DNA of 64,000 nucleotides from Duganella sp. SG902 (GTDB taxonomy: Bacteria > Pseudomonadota > Gammaproteobacteria > Burkholderiales > Burkholderiaceae_D): assembly GCF_013376005.1 (NCBI RefSeq), contig NZ_JABMJK010000003.1, positions 248,001-312,000 on the forward strand, written 5' to 3'. Below the pieces are notes generated by a model that worked only from the letters and a program-made list of their open reading frames with translations, was not told where the DNA came from and made no database searches. The position numbers were made by a program, and so were the translations under genes. Shown piece after piece: positions 54,594-63,850 of this stretch (positions are counted from its first letter, which is position 1; every line of letters starts with the position of its first letter).

Positions 54594-56129
54594 ATGACTA
54601 CCGACTATCTGAAGAAAGTACTGACCGCCCGCGTCTACGACGTGGCTGATGAAACCCCGCTGGAACTGGCGCCGACCCTGTCGCAGCGCTATGAGAACCG
54701 AATTTATTTCAAGCGCGAGGACATGCAGAGCGTGTTCAGCTTCAAGATTCGCGGCGCCTATAACAAGATGGCCCACTTGAGCGACGCGCAACGCAAGCGC
54801 GGCGTGATTTGCGCCTCGGCCGGCAACCACGCCCAGGGCGTGGCCCTGTCCGCCGCCCGCATGGGCTGCCGCGCGGTCATCGTCATGCCCACCACCACCC
54901 CGCAGGTGAAGGTCGATGCGGTCAAGGCGCGCGGCGGCGCCGATGTCGAGGTGGTGCTGCACGGCGAGTCCTACACCGACGCCTACAACCACGCGCTGAC
55001 GCTGGAAAAAGAACAGAAGCTGACCTTCGTCCACCCGTTCGACGACCCGGACGTGATCGCCGGCCAGGGCACCATCGGCATGGAGATCCTGCGCCAGCAT
55101 TCCGGCCCGATCCACGCCATCTTCGTGCCGATCGGCGGCGGCGGCCTGATCGCCGGCATCGCCGCCTACGTCAAGCAGATCCGCCCCGACATCAAGATCA
55201 TCGGCGTGCAGTCGCTCGATTCCGACGCCATGGCGCGCAGCCTGAAGGCCGGCGAGCGCGTCACGCTGTCCGACGTCGGCCTGTTCGCCGATGGCACCGC
55301 CGTGCGCCTGGCCGGCGAGGAAACCTTCCGCCTGGCCCAACTGTACGTCGACGATGTGATCCTGGTCGACACCGACGCCGTCAGCGCCGCCATCAAGGAT
55401 GTGTTCTCCGATACCCGCTCGATCCTGGAACCGTCCGGCGCGCTGTCGATCGCCGGCGCCAAGGCCTACGTCGAGCGCGCCGCGCTGACCAAGGACCCGA
55501 TCCGCAACGAAACGCTGATCACCATCGCCAGCGGCGCCAATATGAACTTCGACCGCCTGCGCTTCGTGGCCGAGCGCGCCGAGCTGGGCGAGGCGCGCGA
55601 GGCGCTGTTCGCCGTCACCATGCCCGAGCAGCGCGGCAGCTTCAAGCGCTTCTGCCAGCTGGTCGGCGCGCGCAACGTCACCGAGTTCACCTACCGCATC
55701 TCGGACAAGGACGACGCCCACGTGTTCTGCGGCGTGCAGATCGCCGACCGCGGCGAGTCGGGCGCGCTGGCGCGCCGCTTCGAGGAGCATGGCTTCAAGA
55801 CGCTGGACCTGACCCACGACGAGCTGGCCAAGACGCACTTGCGCCACCTGGTCGGCGGCAAGAGCCCGCTGGCCAGCAACGAGCTGCTGTACCGCTTCGA
55901 GTTCCCCGAGCGTCCGGGCGCGCTGATGCGCTTCCTCGATTCGATGGCGCCGAACTGGAATATCTCGCTGTGCCACTACCGCAGCCAGGGCGGCGACGTC
56001 GGCCGCATCGTGATCGGCCTGCAGGTGCCGCCGGAGGAGATGAGCGACTTCGCGCAATTCCTCGCCACGCTGGGCTACCGCTACTGGGATGAGAGCCTCA
56101 ATCCCGTCTACCAACTGTTCCTGGGCTGA
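54594..56129 (+). CDS. ilvA: Threonine ammonia-lyase, biosynthetic
   Basis: The 511-residue PLP enzyme has the Schiff-base lysine K51 (SFKIRGAYN) and the glycine loop SAGNHAQGVALSA. PIGGGGLIAGIAAYVKQ and GANMNFDRLRFVAERAELGEAREALF follow. Two ACT-like regulatory domains are at the C terminus, as in E. coli IlvA (about 514 residues), so isoleucine feedback inhibition is expected. It deaminates threonine to 2-oxobutyrate in isoleucine synthesis. ATG 54594 is chosen by homology. The 89-bp perfect inverted repeat lies directly upstream. Confidence 0.97.
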   Translation: MTTDYLKKVLTARVYDVADETPLELAPTLSQRYENRIYFKREDMQSVFSFKIRGAYNKMAHLSDAQRKRGVICASAGNHAQGVALSAARMGCRAVIVMPTTTPQVKVDAVKARGGADVEVVLHGESYTDAYNHALTLEKEQKLTFVHPFDDPDVIAGQGTIGMEILRQHSGPIHAIFVPIGGGGLIAGIAAYVKQIRPDIKIIGVQSLDSDAMARSLKAGERVTLSDVGLFADGTAVRLAGEETFRLAQLYVDDVILVDTDAVSAAIKDVFSDTRSILEPSGALSIAGAKAYVERAALTKDPIRNETLITIASGANMNFDRLRFVAERAELGEAREALFAVTMPEQRGSFKRFCQLVGARNVTEFTYRISDKDDAHVFCGVQIADRGESGALARRFEEHGFKTLDLTHDELAKTHLRHLVGGKSPLASNELLYRFEFPERPGALMRFLDSMAPNWNISLCHYRSQGGDVGRIVIGLQVPPEEMSDFAQFLATLGYRYWDESLNPVYQLFLG

Positions 56130-56137
56130 TCCAGGCG

Positions 56138-56168
56138 GGACGGCATGGTTTGCGTTACCATGCCGTCC
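56138..56168 (+). terminator. 12-bp hairpin between ilvA and queF
   Basis: GGACGGCATGGT (56138-56149) and ACCATGCCGTCC (56157-56168) form a perfect stem with a 7-base loop, 8 bp after the ilvA stop and 23 bp before queF. No T run follows, so Rho-independent termination is doubtful; it could be an RNA-stability hairpin or attenuator for queF. No preQ1 riboswitch consensus was recognised here. Confidence 0.5.
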
Positions 56169-56191
56169 TCGATTGAAACGCCGATACCGCC

Positions 56192-57025
56192 ATGACCAAC
56201 ACCGCCGACCAGTCCCCACTCGGGAAAACCTCCGCCTACCGCACCGATTACGCGCCGGAACTGCTGTTCCCGATCCCGCGCCAGGGCAAGCGCGACGAGC
56301 TGGGCTTGTCGGGCACGCTGCCGTTCTTCGGCGTCGACATCTGGAACGCCTACGAAATCTCCTGGCTCAACCAGCGCGGCAAGCCGCAGGTGGCCATCGC
56401 GCGCGTCACCTTCCCGGCCGACACGCCCAACATCATTGAATCGAAGTCCTTCAAGCTGTATCTGAATTCCTTCAACCAGACCAGGCTGGACAGCGTGGCC
56501 GCGCTCAAGCTGCTGCTGCAGCAGGACCTGTCGGCGGCCGCCGGCGGCAACGTCCACGTCACCCTGACCCAGCCGGAGGAATTCGGCATGGTGGAGATGG
56601 GCGAGCTGGACGGCCTGCTGCTGGACCGCCTCGACATCGAGGTCGACAACTACAGCCCGGCGCCCGGGATCCTGAAGGCCACCCACGACGAGGAGCCGGT
56701 GGAGGAGAAACTGGTCTCGCACCTGCTGAAGTCGAACTGCCTGGTCACCGGTCAGCCGGACTGGGCCAGCGTGCAAATCCATTACAGCGGACCGCAGATC
56801 GACCAGGAAAGCCTGCTCAAATACCTGATCGGTTTCCGCGAGCACAACGAATTCCACGAGCAGTGCGTGGAGCGCATCTTCGTCGACATCCTGCGCCAGT
56901 GCCAGCCGCAGCAGCTGGCCGTGTACGCGCGCTACACCCGCCGGGGCGGGCTGGACATCAATCCCTGGCGCAGCAATTTCAGCACGGCACAGAAACCGCC
57001 CAACCTGCGTGGCGCACGTCAATAA
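56192..57025 (+). CDS. queF: NADPH-dependent 7-cyano-7-deazaguanine reductase
   Basis: The 277-residue protein is the bimodular YqcD type of QueF. The substrate-binding glutamate is in [15 protein letters not shown] (Glu83), the catalytic cysteine is Cys183 in [16 protein letters not shown], and Asp190 is in place. It reduces preQ0 to preQ1 in queuosine synthesis. It follows ilvA by 62 bp on the same strand. Length and motifs are normal. The ribosome site before ATG 56192 is weak. Confidence 0.97.
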   Translation: MTNTADQSPLGKTSAYRTDYAPELLFPIPRQGKRDELGLSGTLPFFGVDIWNAYEISWLNQRGKPQVAIARVTFPADTPNIIESKSFKLYLNSFNQTRLDSVAALKLLLQQDLSAAAGGNVHVTLTQPEEFGMVEMGELDGLLLDRLDIEVDNYSPAPGILKATHDEEPVEEKLVSHLLKSNCLVTGQPDWASVQIHYSGPQIDQESLLKYLIGFREHNEFHEQCVERIFVDILRQCQPQQLAVYARYTRRGGLDINPWRSNFSTAQKPPNLRGARQ

Positions 57026-57342
57026 ACGTGTTTATTTTTTCAATCAAACATCAAAAAACCGGCGTATGATGGGTGATCGGCGTGCGGTTCACGCCCTGCG
57101 GCCATCGCGGCCGAAAAACGCGTAAAAAAACGGAAAAACGGCCCGGTCCCCAAGCAAATACCGGTGTTTTCGACGAATACGGTGCGGAAATAGCGATTCC
57201 TTTCCGGAGTGCATTTTTAGCGGCGCACCGCCCAACGCCAATACAACGGTGGCATCGCGATTTCATGTTACACGGCAGAGAAACAAGCCTATAATTCTGC
57301 TCGCATGCCACCCTTGTGCGTTGCAACATTTGACGTCGTACT
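57026..57342. other. Non-coding gap between queF and ptsN
   Basis: The 317-bp gap shows no convincing gene. The first half is A/T-rich with a small inverted repeat (GGCGTG/CACGCC, 57079-57095), possibly part of a queF terminator. The second half contains the likely ptsN promoter. In several betaproteobacteria rpoN and hpf precede ptsN, but neither is found here. Confidence 0.6.
57267..57295 (+). promoter_or_regulatory. Sigma-70 promoter candidate for ptsN
   Basis: GTTACA at 57267-57272 and a perfect TATAAT at 57290-57295 are separated by 17 bp. The expected start of transcription is about 40 bp before the ptsN ATG. The -10 is consensus, the -35 matches four of six. Confidence 0.6.
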
Positions 57343-57825
57343 ATGAACAACCTTAGCAAAATACTCTCTCTGGAAAACGTGCAACTGGACCTGGAAGTCT
57401 CCAGCAAGAAGCGCGCTTTCGAGCAAGCCGGCCTGATCTTCGAAAACAATTGCGGCATCGCCCGCTCCACCGTCTCGGACAATCTGTTCGCGCGCGAGCG
57501 CCTCGGTTCGACCGGCCTGGGCCATGGCGTCGCCGTGCCGCACGGCCGCATCAAGGGCATGAAGAGCCTGAAGTCGCCGCTGGCGGCGTTCGTGCGCCTG
57601 GCCGAGCCGATCCCGTTCGAGTCGCCGGACGGCAAGCCGGTCAACCTGCTGTTCTTCCTGCTGATCCCGGACCACGTGACCCAGCAGCACCTGGAGATCC
57701 TGTCCGAGATCGCCGAGATGTTCTCCGACGACGCCTTCCGCACCGCGCTGAGCACGGAAACCGATCCGCAAGCGGTGCACTCGCGCATCATCAACTGGCA
57801 ACCCAGCCTGCAAGCCGCTGGCTGA
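57343..57825 (+). CDS. ptsN: PTS nitrogen-regulatory EIIA component
   Basis: The 160-residue protein has the EIIA fold of the Ntr branch with phosphorylated histidine His67 in GHGVAVPHGRIKG. RSTVSDNLFARERLGSTGLG precedes it and LLFFLLIPDHVTQQHLEILSEIAEMF follows. It accepts phosphate from NPr and regulates potassium, nitrogen and stress functions. HprK follows 55 bp downstream and rapZ after it, the usual betaproteobacterial order, but the upstream rpoN-hpf pair is absent. Confidence 0.95.
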   Translation: MNNLSKILSLENVQLDLEVSSKKRAFEQAGLIFENNCGIARSTVSDNLFARERLGSTGLGHGVAVPHGRIKGMKSLKSPLAAFVRLAEPIPFESPDGKPVNLLFFLLIPDHVTQQHLEILSEIAEMFSDDAFRTALSTETDPQAVHSRIINWQPSLQAAG

Positions 57826-57849
57826 GCGGCAACGATGGGGTTAAACTAG

Positions 57850-57866
57850 GGTTAGTTCAACTAACC
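57850..57866. promoter_or_regulatory. 17-bp palindrome GGTTAGTT-C-AACTAACC before hprK
   Basis: GGTTAGTT and AACTAACC are perfect inverted 8-mers around one central C, placed 14 bp before hprK ATG 57881 and 24 bp after ptsN. It has the size of a protein operator, and could also form a small hairpin. No regulator can be named. Confidence 0.4.
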
Positions 57867-57880
57867 TGGTGACACGCCCC

Positions 57881-58816
57881 ATGCTGCAAACTCCGCTGAC
57901 GATACAAAGGCTTTACGACGACAATCGCGAAAGTTTGCAGCTAGGCTGGTTCGCCGGCTTCCCCGGCGGCGAGCGCCTGATCTCCGGCGACGTCGCCTCG
58001 GCCGCCGACCAGGTCGGCCACCTGAACACCATCCACCCGGGCCGCATCCAGGTCTTCGGCCACCAGGAAATCAATTACTACCAGCGCCTCAAGTCGCTGA
58101 CGCGCGCCCACGTCATCGGCGAGCTGATCGCCGGCGGCCCGCCGGCGCTGATCATCGCCCAAGGCCTGGAAACGCCGCCCGACATTCTCGCCATCTGCGA
58201 CGAGAAGAACATCCCGCTGTTCTCGACCCCGCTGCCGGCGGCGCAGGTGATCGACTTCCTGCGCGTGTACCTGTCCAAGAAGCTGGCGCAGCGCATCATC
58301 ATGCACGGCGTGTTCATGGACGTGCTGGGCGTGGGCGTGCTGATCACCGGCGACTCCGGCCTCGGCAAGAGCGAGCTGGGCCTGGAGCTGATTTCGCGCT
58401 CGCACGGTCTGGTGGCCGATGACGCGGTGGAGTTTTCGCGCATCGCGCCGAACATGATCGAGGGCCGCTGCCCGGCGCTGCTGCAAAACCTGCTGGAGGT
58501 GCGCGGGCTGGGGCTGCTGGACATCAAGGCCATCTTTGGCGAGACGGCGGTGCGCCGCAAGATGCGCCTGAAGCTGATCGTGCACCTGGTGCGGCGCGGC
58601 GCCGCCGACGAGGAGGTCGAGCGCCTGCCGTTCCAGTTCCCGACCGAGGACGTGCTGGGCCTGCCGATCCGCAAGGTGGTGATCCCGGTGGCGGCCGGCC
58701 GCAACATCGCGGTGCTGCTGGAAGCCGCCGTGCGCAACACCATCCTGCAACTGCGCGGCATCGACACCCTGCAGGAATTCATGGAAAGGCAAAGACAAGC
58801 CATGAGCGGGGACTAA
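57881..58816 (+). CDS. hprK: HPr kinase/phosphorylase
   Basis: The 311-residue protein has the N-terminal domain ([23 protein letters not shown]) and kinase core with [20 protein letters not shown], Walker A GDSGLGKS at about 157-164, and [60 protein letters not shown] is at the end. It phosphorylates and dephosphorylates a serine of HPr, and in betaproteobacteria sits beside ptsN. ATG 57881 matches the family; GTG 57869 is in frame. It is 24 bp upstream of rapZ. Confidence 0.95.
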   Translation: MLQTPLTIQRLYDDNRESLQLGWFAGFPGGERLISGDVASAADQVGHLNTIHPGRIQVFGHQEINYYQRLKSLTRAHVIGELIAGGPPALIIAQGLETPPDILAICDEKNIPLFSTPLPAAQVIDFLRVYLSKKLAQRIIMHGVFMDVLGVGVLITGDSGLGKSELGLELISRSHGLVADDAVEFSRIAPNMIEGRCPALLQNLLEVRGLGLLDIKAIFGETAVRRKMRLKLIVHLVRRGAADEEVERLPFQFPTEDVLGLPIRKVVIPVAAGRNIAVLLEAAVRNTILQLRGIDTLQEFMERQRQAMSGD

Positions 58817-58840
58817 GCAGTCGATGGTATCATCGCGGCT

Positions 58841-59704
58841 ATGCGCATCGTACTTATCACTGGCATCTCCGGTTCCGGCAAATCCGTCGCACTCAACGTC
58901 CTGGAAGACACGGGGCACTATTGCGTCGACAACCTGCCGCCCGCGCTGCTTTCCAGCCTGGTCCAGACCTTGACGGAGGAAGGCCTGCAGGCGCTGGCGG
59001 TGGCGGTCGACGCCCGCAGCGCCGAGTCGCTGGCCTCGCTGCCGGCCGACGTCCACCGCCTGCGCGCCGAGGGCCACGATGTGAAGGTGATGTTCCTCAC
59101 CGCGAACACCCACTCGCTGGTGGCGCGCTTCTCGGAAACCCGCCGCAGCCACCCGCTGTCGCACGAGCTGCGCCCGGGCCAGAACCCGGCCGCGCGCCGC
59201 ACCCTGATCGAATGCATCATGGAGGAACGTGAGCGGCTGTCGGCGATCGAGAAGCTGGGCCACGTGATCGACACCTCCGAGCTCAGCGCCAACAAGCTGC
59301 GCGGCTGGGTCAAGGACTTGGTGGTGACCGCGCACTCGCCGCTGACCCTGTTCTTCGAATCGTTCGCCTTCAAGCTGGGCGTGCCGATGGACGCCGACTT
59401 CGTGTTCGACGTGCGCGCGCTGCCGAACCCCTATTACGACCTGACCCTGCGCCCGCTGACCGGGCGCGACGCGCCGGTGATCGACTTCCTCGACGCCCAG
59501 CCGAGCGCCGGCGAGATGCTGAACGACATCCGCGCCTTCGTGGAAAAATGGCTGCCCTCGTTCAAGAGCGACAACCGCAGCTACCTGACGGTGGCGCTGG
59601 GTTGCACCGGCGGCCAGCACCGCTCGGTCTACATGGCGGAAAAGCTCGCGGCTTACTTCAACACCACCGAGCGCGTGGTCCTGCGCCACCGCGAACAGTC
59701 CTAA
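58841..59704 (+). CDS. rapZ: RNase adapter protein RapZ
   Basis: The 287-residue protein has Walker A GISGSGKS at 8-15, a Walker-B-like [12 protein letters not shown], the segment [22 protein letters not shown], and the conserved C-terminal [17 protein letters not shown]. In E. coli RapZ targets the small RNA GlmZ to RNase E and tunes GlmS; the role in betaproteobacteria is less certain. It follows hprK by 24 bp. Length and motifs are typical. Confidence 0.95.
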   Translation: MRIVLITGISGSGKSVALNVLEDTGHYCVDNLPPALLSSLVQTLTEEGLQALAVAVDARSAESLASLPADVHRLRAEGHDVKVMFLTANTHSLVARFSETRRSHPLSHELRPGQNPAARRTLIECIMEERERLSAIEKLGHVIDTSELSANKLRGWVKDLVVTAHSPLTLFFESFAFKLGVPMDADFVFDVRALPNPYYDLTLRPLTGRDAPVIDFLDAQPSAGEMLNDIRAFVEKWLPSFKSDNRSYLTVALGCTGGQHRSVYMAEKLAAYFNTTERVVLRHREQS

Positions 59705-59732
59705 GCCCCCGTAGGAAAGTCCCTACAACAAC

Positions 59733-59758
59733 TCAAGTTTTTCCCTACGGAAAAATAA
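59733..59758 (+). promoter_or_regulatory. Weak sigma-28-like promoter candidate for the chemosensory cluster
   Basis: TCAAGTTT (59733-59740) is close to the flagellar -35 element TAAAGTTT, and AAAAATAA (59751-59758) partly matches the -10 GCCGATAA, with a 10-base spacer. A CCCTAC direct repeat flanks it. The match is weak and stands only because chemotaxis genes follow. Confidence 0.25.
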
Positions 59759-59829
59759 GAAGTGGTCTATGGGCAACTTCCCGCCATTCCGCCATCATCG
59801 TCTTCCCCCGTTCTTTTTTTGACGATGAC

Positions 59830-60957
59830 ATGGACCCAGATTTCGATGCGCGCCGGCCGGCCTGGCGGCGCCCGGCGCTGTATGCCGCGCTGCTGGCCTG
59901 GGCCCTGGCCGGCACGGCGGTGCTGGCGGCCGGCTGGCCGCCGGCCGCGCGCCTGGCCGGTCTGGCGCTGGCGGCCGCCGGCGGCTACGCCCTGGCCGGC
60001 CTGCGGCGCCCGGCCGCCGCGCCGGCCGGGCGCGGCGACGGCGTGCCGGGCCTGACGCAGCTGTGCGCCGGCGTGCTGCCGGCCTGGTCGGCGCAGGTGC
60101 GCCTGGCCAGCGACCAGACCGAGCACGCCATCACCGCGCTGGCCCAGCGTTTCGTCGAGATCCACCGCCGCGTCGGCGAGGCCGTGTCCGACGGCCAGGG
60201 CGGCGGCGACGGCGCCCTGCTCGAGCTGCTCGAGCGCTGCCGCCAGGAGCTGGGCGCGATCACCGGCGCGCTGCGCGACGCCCTGTCCGCCAAGAGCGCG
60301 CTGCTGGAGCAGGTGGGCGGACTGGCCGGTTTCACCGGCGAGCTGCGCGAGCTCGCGCACAGCGTCGGCGAGCTCGCCCGCAAGACCAACCTGGTGGCCC
60401 TGAACGCGGCCATCGAGGCGGCCCGCGCCGGCGAGGCCGGGCGCGGCTTCGCCGTGGTGGCGCGCGAGGTGCGCGAGCTGTCGCTGCTCTCGGGCACGGC
60501 CGGCAAGCAGATCGCCGACACCATCGAGGTCATCAACCGCGCCGTGACCGGCACGCTGGACGCGTCGCGGCTGTACGCGCAGCAGGACCAGCAGTCGCTG
60601 GCCAACGCCACCGCCACCATCGAACGCGTGGTGGGCGATTTCCGCGGCGCCAGCGCCACCCTGGCGGCGGCCGCGCAGCACATGCGCGCGCACAGCGCGG
60701 CGGTCGGCCAGGAGCTGGAACAGGTGCTGGTGGCGCTGCAGTTCCAGGACCGGGTCAGCCAGATCCTGGGCCAGGTGCGGGCCGACATGGACAAGCTCGA
60801 GCGCCATCTGGCGCCGGACGCGCCGCCCGGCCCGCTCGACCCGCGGCGCTGGCTCGACGACCTGGCCGCCAGCTACACGGCGCCCGAACAGCACCTGCGG
60901 CTGGCGCGCGCCGCCGCGCCGGCGGCGGGCGGCGCCGACGCCGTCACCTTCTTTTAA
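59830..60957 (+). CDS. Short methyl-accepting chemotaxis-type protein without ligand domain
   Basis: The 375-residue protein has two close membrane helices (about 14-36 and 39-60) with no periplasmic ligand domain and no HAMP segment. A cytoplasmic signalling domain follows, with the chemoreceptor tip sequence [20 protein letters not shown] and [31 protein letters not shown] near the end is also characteristic. It likely senses an internal or membrane signal and works with the CheA of this cluster. ATG 59830 is chosen because the earlier reading overlaps rapZ. Confidence 0.88.
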   Translation: MDPDFDARRPAWRRPALYAALLAWALAGTAVLAAGWPPAARLAGLALAAAGGYALAGLRRPAAAPAGRGDGVPGLTQLCAGVLPAWSAQVRLASDQTEHAITALAQRFVEIHRRVGEAVSDGQGGGDGALLELLERCRQELGAITGALRDALSAKSALLEQVGGLAGFTGELRELAHSVGELARKTNLVALNAAIEAARAGEAGRGFAVVAREVRELSLLSGTAGKQIADTIEVINRAVTGTLDASRLYAQQDQQSLANATATIERVVGDFRGASATLAAAAQHMRAHSAAVGQELEQVLVALQFQDRVSQILGQVRADMDKLERHLAPDAPPGPLDPRRWLDDLAASYTAPEQHLRLARAAAPAAGGADAVTFF

Positions 60958-60971
60958 CCCGAGGATTTTCC

Positions 60972-61340
60972 GTGCCCAAGAACATACTAGTCATCGACGA
61001 TTCCGCCTCGCTGCGGCAGGTGCTGTCCATCACGCTCAAGGGCGCCGGCTACAACGTGGTCCAGGCCTGCGACGGCGAGGACGCGCTGGCCAAGCTTGAC
61101 GGCACCAAGTTCCACCTGATCATCAGCGACGTCAACATGCCCAAGCTGGACGGCATCGCCTTCGTCAAGGCCGCCAAGCAGTTGCCGGCCTACCGCTTCA
61201 CGCCCGTCGTCATGCTCACCACCGAGGCCGGCGACGCCAGGAAGGCGGCCGGCCAGGCCGCCGGCGCGCGCGCCTGGATCGTCAAGCCGTTCCAGCCGGA
61301 CACCGTGCTGGCCGCCGTCGCCCGGCTGACCCTGCCCTAG
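60972..61340 (+). CDS. cheY: CheY-like single-domain response regulator
   Basis: The 122-residue receiver has the acidic pair in ILVIDDSASLRQ, the phosphorylation site in LIISDVNMPKLDG (Asp at about 54), the threonine in VVMLTTEAG, and the lysine in WIVKPFQP. It starts at GTG 60972 with GAGG seven bases before it. It lies 14 bp after the chemoreceptor gene and 12 bp before the STAS gene. It would be phosphorylated by the neighbouring CheA. Whether it drives flagellar motors or another output is not shown. Confidence 0.94.
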   Translation: MPKNILVIDDSASLRQVLSITLKGAGYNVVQACDGEDALAKLDGTKFHLIISDVNMPKLDGIAFVKAAKQLPAYRFTPVVMLTTEAGDARKAAGQAAGARAWIVKPFQPDTVLAAVARLTLP

Positions 61341-61352
61341 CCGACCGCCGCC

Positions 61353-61673
61353 ATGAGCCAGCCCACGCCCGGCGCCAGCGCCGTCACGCTCGCCGTTCCC
61401 GCCAGCGAGATCACCATCTTCACCGCCGCCCAGGACCGCGCCTGGTGGCTCGACGCCGCCCGCGCCGGCCCCGCCGTGGTGATCGACCTGGCGGCGGTCG
61501 AGCGGGTCGACAGCGCCGGCATGCAGCTGATGCTGGCCGCCAAGCGCCACGCGCGCGCGCTCGGCAACGAGCTGCGCTTCGTCCGGCACGGCGCGCGGCT
61601 GCGCGAGGTGCTGGCGCTGTGCGGGCTGACGCACGAGCTCGACGCCGCCCCCGGCCGCGAGGTGGCGCCATGA
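61353..61673 (+). CDS. STAS-domain protein of the chemosensory cluster
   Basis: The 106-residue protein is a single STAS domain: VVIDLAAVERVDSAGMQLMLAAKRHARALG carries the DSAG phosphorylation serine (about residue 50). LREVLALCGLTHELD ends it. STAS proteins act as anti-sigma antagonists or partner-switching adaptors. The stop overlaps the CheA start (ATGA), so its output is coupled to CheA levels. A STAS gene inside a che operon is known in some Oxalobacteraceae and gammaproteobacteria but its role is not settled. Confidence 0.88.
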   Translation: MSQPTPGASAVTLAVPASEITIFTAAQDRAWWLDAARAGPAVVIDLAAVERVDSAGMQLMLAAKRHARALGNELRFVRHGARLREVLALCGLTHELDAAPGREVAP

Positions 61674-63793
61674 TGCGCGAGGCCCTGCCCACCTTCATCG
61701 CCGAGGCCGGCGAACTGCTGGAGCAGATGGAAGGCGGCCTGCTGCACATCGAGCAGGATGGCGCCGACGCCGACGCCATCAACGCCCTGTTCCGCGCCGT
61801 GCACACGCTCAAGGGCTCGGCCGGCCTGTTCGGCCTGCACCACATCGTGGCCTGCGCGCACGTGGCCGAGAGCGTGCTGGACGAGGTGCGCGAGGCGCGC
61901 CTGGCGATCACCCCGGCGCTGGCCACGCTGCTGCTGTCGGTCAGCGACCACCTGGCGGCGCTGGTGGCGCTGGCCGCCGACGACGTCGCGCCGGACGCCG
62001 CGCTGGACGCCGCCGGCCAGGCGCTGGGCGCCGCGCTGCAAGCCTACCTGCCGGCCGCGGCCGAGACGGCGCCGCCCGCGGCCACGCCGCCGATGGCCGC
62101 CGCGCCGGCCGCCGCCCACGACGGCAGCCCCCACTGGCACCTGTCGCTGCGCTTCGGCGCCGAGGTGCTGCGCTACGGCATGGACCCGCTGTCCTTCCTG
62201 CACTACCTCGGCACGCTGGGCGAGATCGTCCACATCGTCGCCGTCAGCGGCGCGCTGCCGCCGCTGCCCGAGCTGGACCCCGAGCGCTGCCACCTCGGCT
62301 ACGAGCTCGGCTTCCGCAGCGACGCCGACCCGGCCGCCATCGCCGGCGCCTTCGAGTTCGTCCGCGAGGACAGCCGCATCGAGCTGCTGCCGCCCGGCAG
62401 CGGCGCGGCCGACTTCGTGCGCCTGATCGAGCTGCGCGCGGCCGAGGAGCACGCGTGCATCGACCAGCTGCTGATCGCCTGCGGCAGCGTCACCCCGGCC
62501 GCGCTGGCGGCCGCGCTGGCGCCGCCCGCGCCAACCGCGGCAAACGCGGCAAACGCGGCAAACGCGGCGCCCGAGGCGCCCGCCGCCGTCCCGGCGGCCC
62601 CGGCCGCGCGCGCGGCGCGCGCCGCCGAGGCCAGCCTGATCCGCGTGGACGCCGGCAAGCTCGACCAGCTGATCGACCTCATCGGCGAACTGATCATCGC
62701 CAGCGCCGGCGCCAGCCTGGCCGCCCAGCAGGCCGGCGCGCCGGCGCTGCTCGAGTCCAGCACCCGGGTGGCGCGCCTGGTCGAGCAGGTGCGCGACTCC
62801 GCCCTGACGCTGCGCATGGTGGCGGTGGGCGCCACCTTCAACCGCTTCCAGCGCGTGGTGCGCGACGTCTCGGCCGAGCTGGGCAAGGACATCCGGCTCG
62901 AGATCAGCGGCGCCGACACCGAGCTCGACAAGACGGTGGTCGAGCGCATCGCCGACCCGCTGACCCACCTGGTGCGCAACGCCATGGACCACGGCATCGA
63001 GCCGGCCGCCGCGCGCCGCGCGGCCGGCAAGCCGGCGCACGGCACCGTGCGCCTGAACGCCTACCACGACGCCGGCAGCATCGTGATCGAGGTGGCCGAC
63101 GACGGCGGCGGCCTCGACAAGCAACGCATCCTGGCCAAGGCGGCCGAGCGCGGCCTGGTCGAGGCCGGCGCCGCGCTGGCCGAGCGCGACATCTACAACC
63201 TGATCTTCGAGCCCGGCTTCTCCACCGCGGCGGCGGTCAGCAACCTGTCCGGGCGCGGGGTCGGCATGGACGTGGTCAAGCGCAACATCGCGGCGCTGCG
63301 CGGCGGCATCGAGCTGTCCAGCGTGGCCGGCCGCGGCACCACCGTCAGCATCCGCCTGCCGCTGACCCTGGCCATCATCGACGGCTTCCTGATCGGCGTC
63401 GGCCGCGCCACCTACGTGGTGCCGCTGGAGCTGGTGGAGGAATGCGTCGAGCTCGACGCCGGGCAGGCCGGCGCCGCCCACGGCCACCACTACCTCAACC
63501 TGCGCGGCGCGGTGCTGCCGTTCGTGCGCCTGCGCGAGCTGTTCGGCGGCGCCGGCGGCGCCGCGCGGCGCGAGAACGTGGTGGTGATCCGCCACGGCGG
63601 GCGCCGCGTGGGCCTGGTGGTGGACCGCCTGATGGGCGAGTTCCAGACCGTCATCAAGCCGCTCGGCAAGGTGTTCCGCCAGCTGCGCGGCATCGGCGGC
63701 TTCACCATCCTCGGCAACGGCGAGGTGGCGCTGATCCTCAACGTGCCCGAGCTGATCGGCCAGCTGGCGCGCCAGCACGAGGCCGCCGCATGA
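61670..63793 (+). CDS. cheA: Chemotaxis histidine kinase CheA
   Basis: The 707-residue protein has an HPt domain with His45 (AVHTLKGSAGLF), a P2-like region (about 150-240), an Ala/Asn/Pro linker, a dimerisation domain (VDAGKLDQLIDLIGELIIAS), an ATPase domain (LVRNAMDHGIEPAAARR, VADDGGGLDKQRI, SGRGVGMDVVKRNI), and a C-terminal CheW-like domain (VLPFVRLRELFGG). It receives receptor signals and phosphorylates CheY. The ATG overlaps the STAS stop. No CheW, CheR or CheB is seen before the window ends. Confidence 0.95.
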   Translation: MMREALPTFIAEAGELLEQMEGGLLHIEQDGADADAINALFRAVHTLKGSAGLFGLHHIVACAHVAESVLDEVREARLAITPALATLLLSVSDHLAALVALAADDVAPDAALDAAGQALGAALQAYLPAAAETAPPAATPPMAAAPAAAHDGSPHWHLSLRFGAEVLRYGMDPLSFLHYLGTLGEIVHIVAVSGALPPLPELDPERCHLGYELGFRSDADPAAIAGAFEFVREDSRIELLPPGSGAADFVRLIELRAAEEHACIDQLLIACGSVTPAALAAALAPPAPTAANAANAANAAPEAPAAVPAAPAARAARAAEASLIRVDAGKLDQLIDLIGELIIASAGASLAAQQAGAPALLESSTRVARLVEQVRDSALTLRMVAVGATFNRFQRVVRDVSAELGKDIRLEISGADTELDKTVVERIADPLTHLVRNAMDHGIEPAAARRAAGKPAHGTVRLNAYHDAGSIVIEVADDGGGLDKQRILAKAAERGLVEAGAALAERDIYNLIFEPGFSTAAAVSNLSGRGVGMDVVKRNIAALRGGIELSSVAGRGTTVSIRLPLTLAIIDGFLIGVGRATYVVPLELVEECVELDAGQAGAAHGHHYLNLRGAVLPFVRLRELFGGAGGAARRENVVVIRHGGRRVGLVVDRLMGEFQTVIKPLGKVFRQLRGIGGFTILGNGEVALILNVPELIGQLARQHEAAA
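62540..62566 (+). repeat. Three-copy 9-bp repeat in the cheA linker
   Basis: GCAAACGCG occurs three times exactly, preceded by a diverged copy, coding for repeated Asn-Ala-Ala in the linker before the dimerisation domain. Copy number can vary by slippage. Confidence 0.85.
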
Positions 63794-63850
63794 GCATACC
63801 CCCGCGCCGGCCGGTTTGACGGCAGGCAACGACATTCACAGGAGATCCCC

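Noticed and set aside
56130-56191. PreQ1 riboswitch before queF
   Set aside because: Only a simple 12-bp hairpin is present; the preQ1 aptamer consensus was not recognised.
62531-62575. CRISPR-like or regulatory repeat in cheA
   Set aside because: The 9-bp units are in frame, contiguous and code for an Ala/Asn linker.
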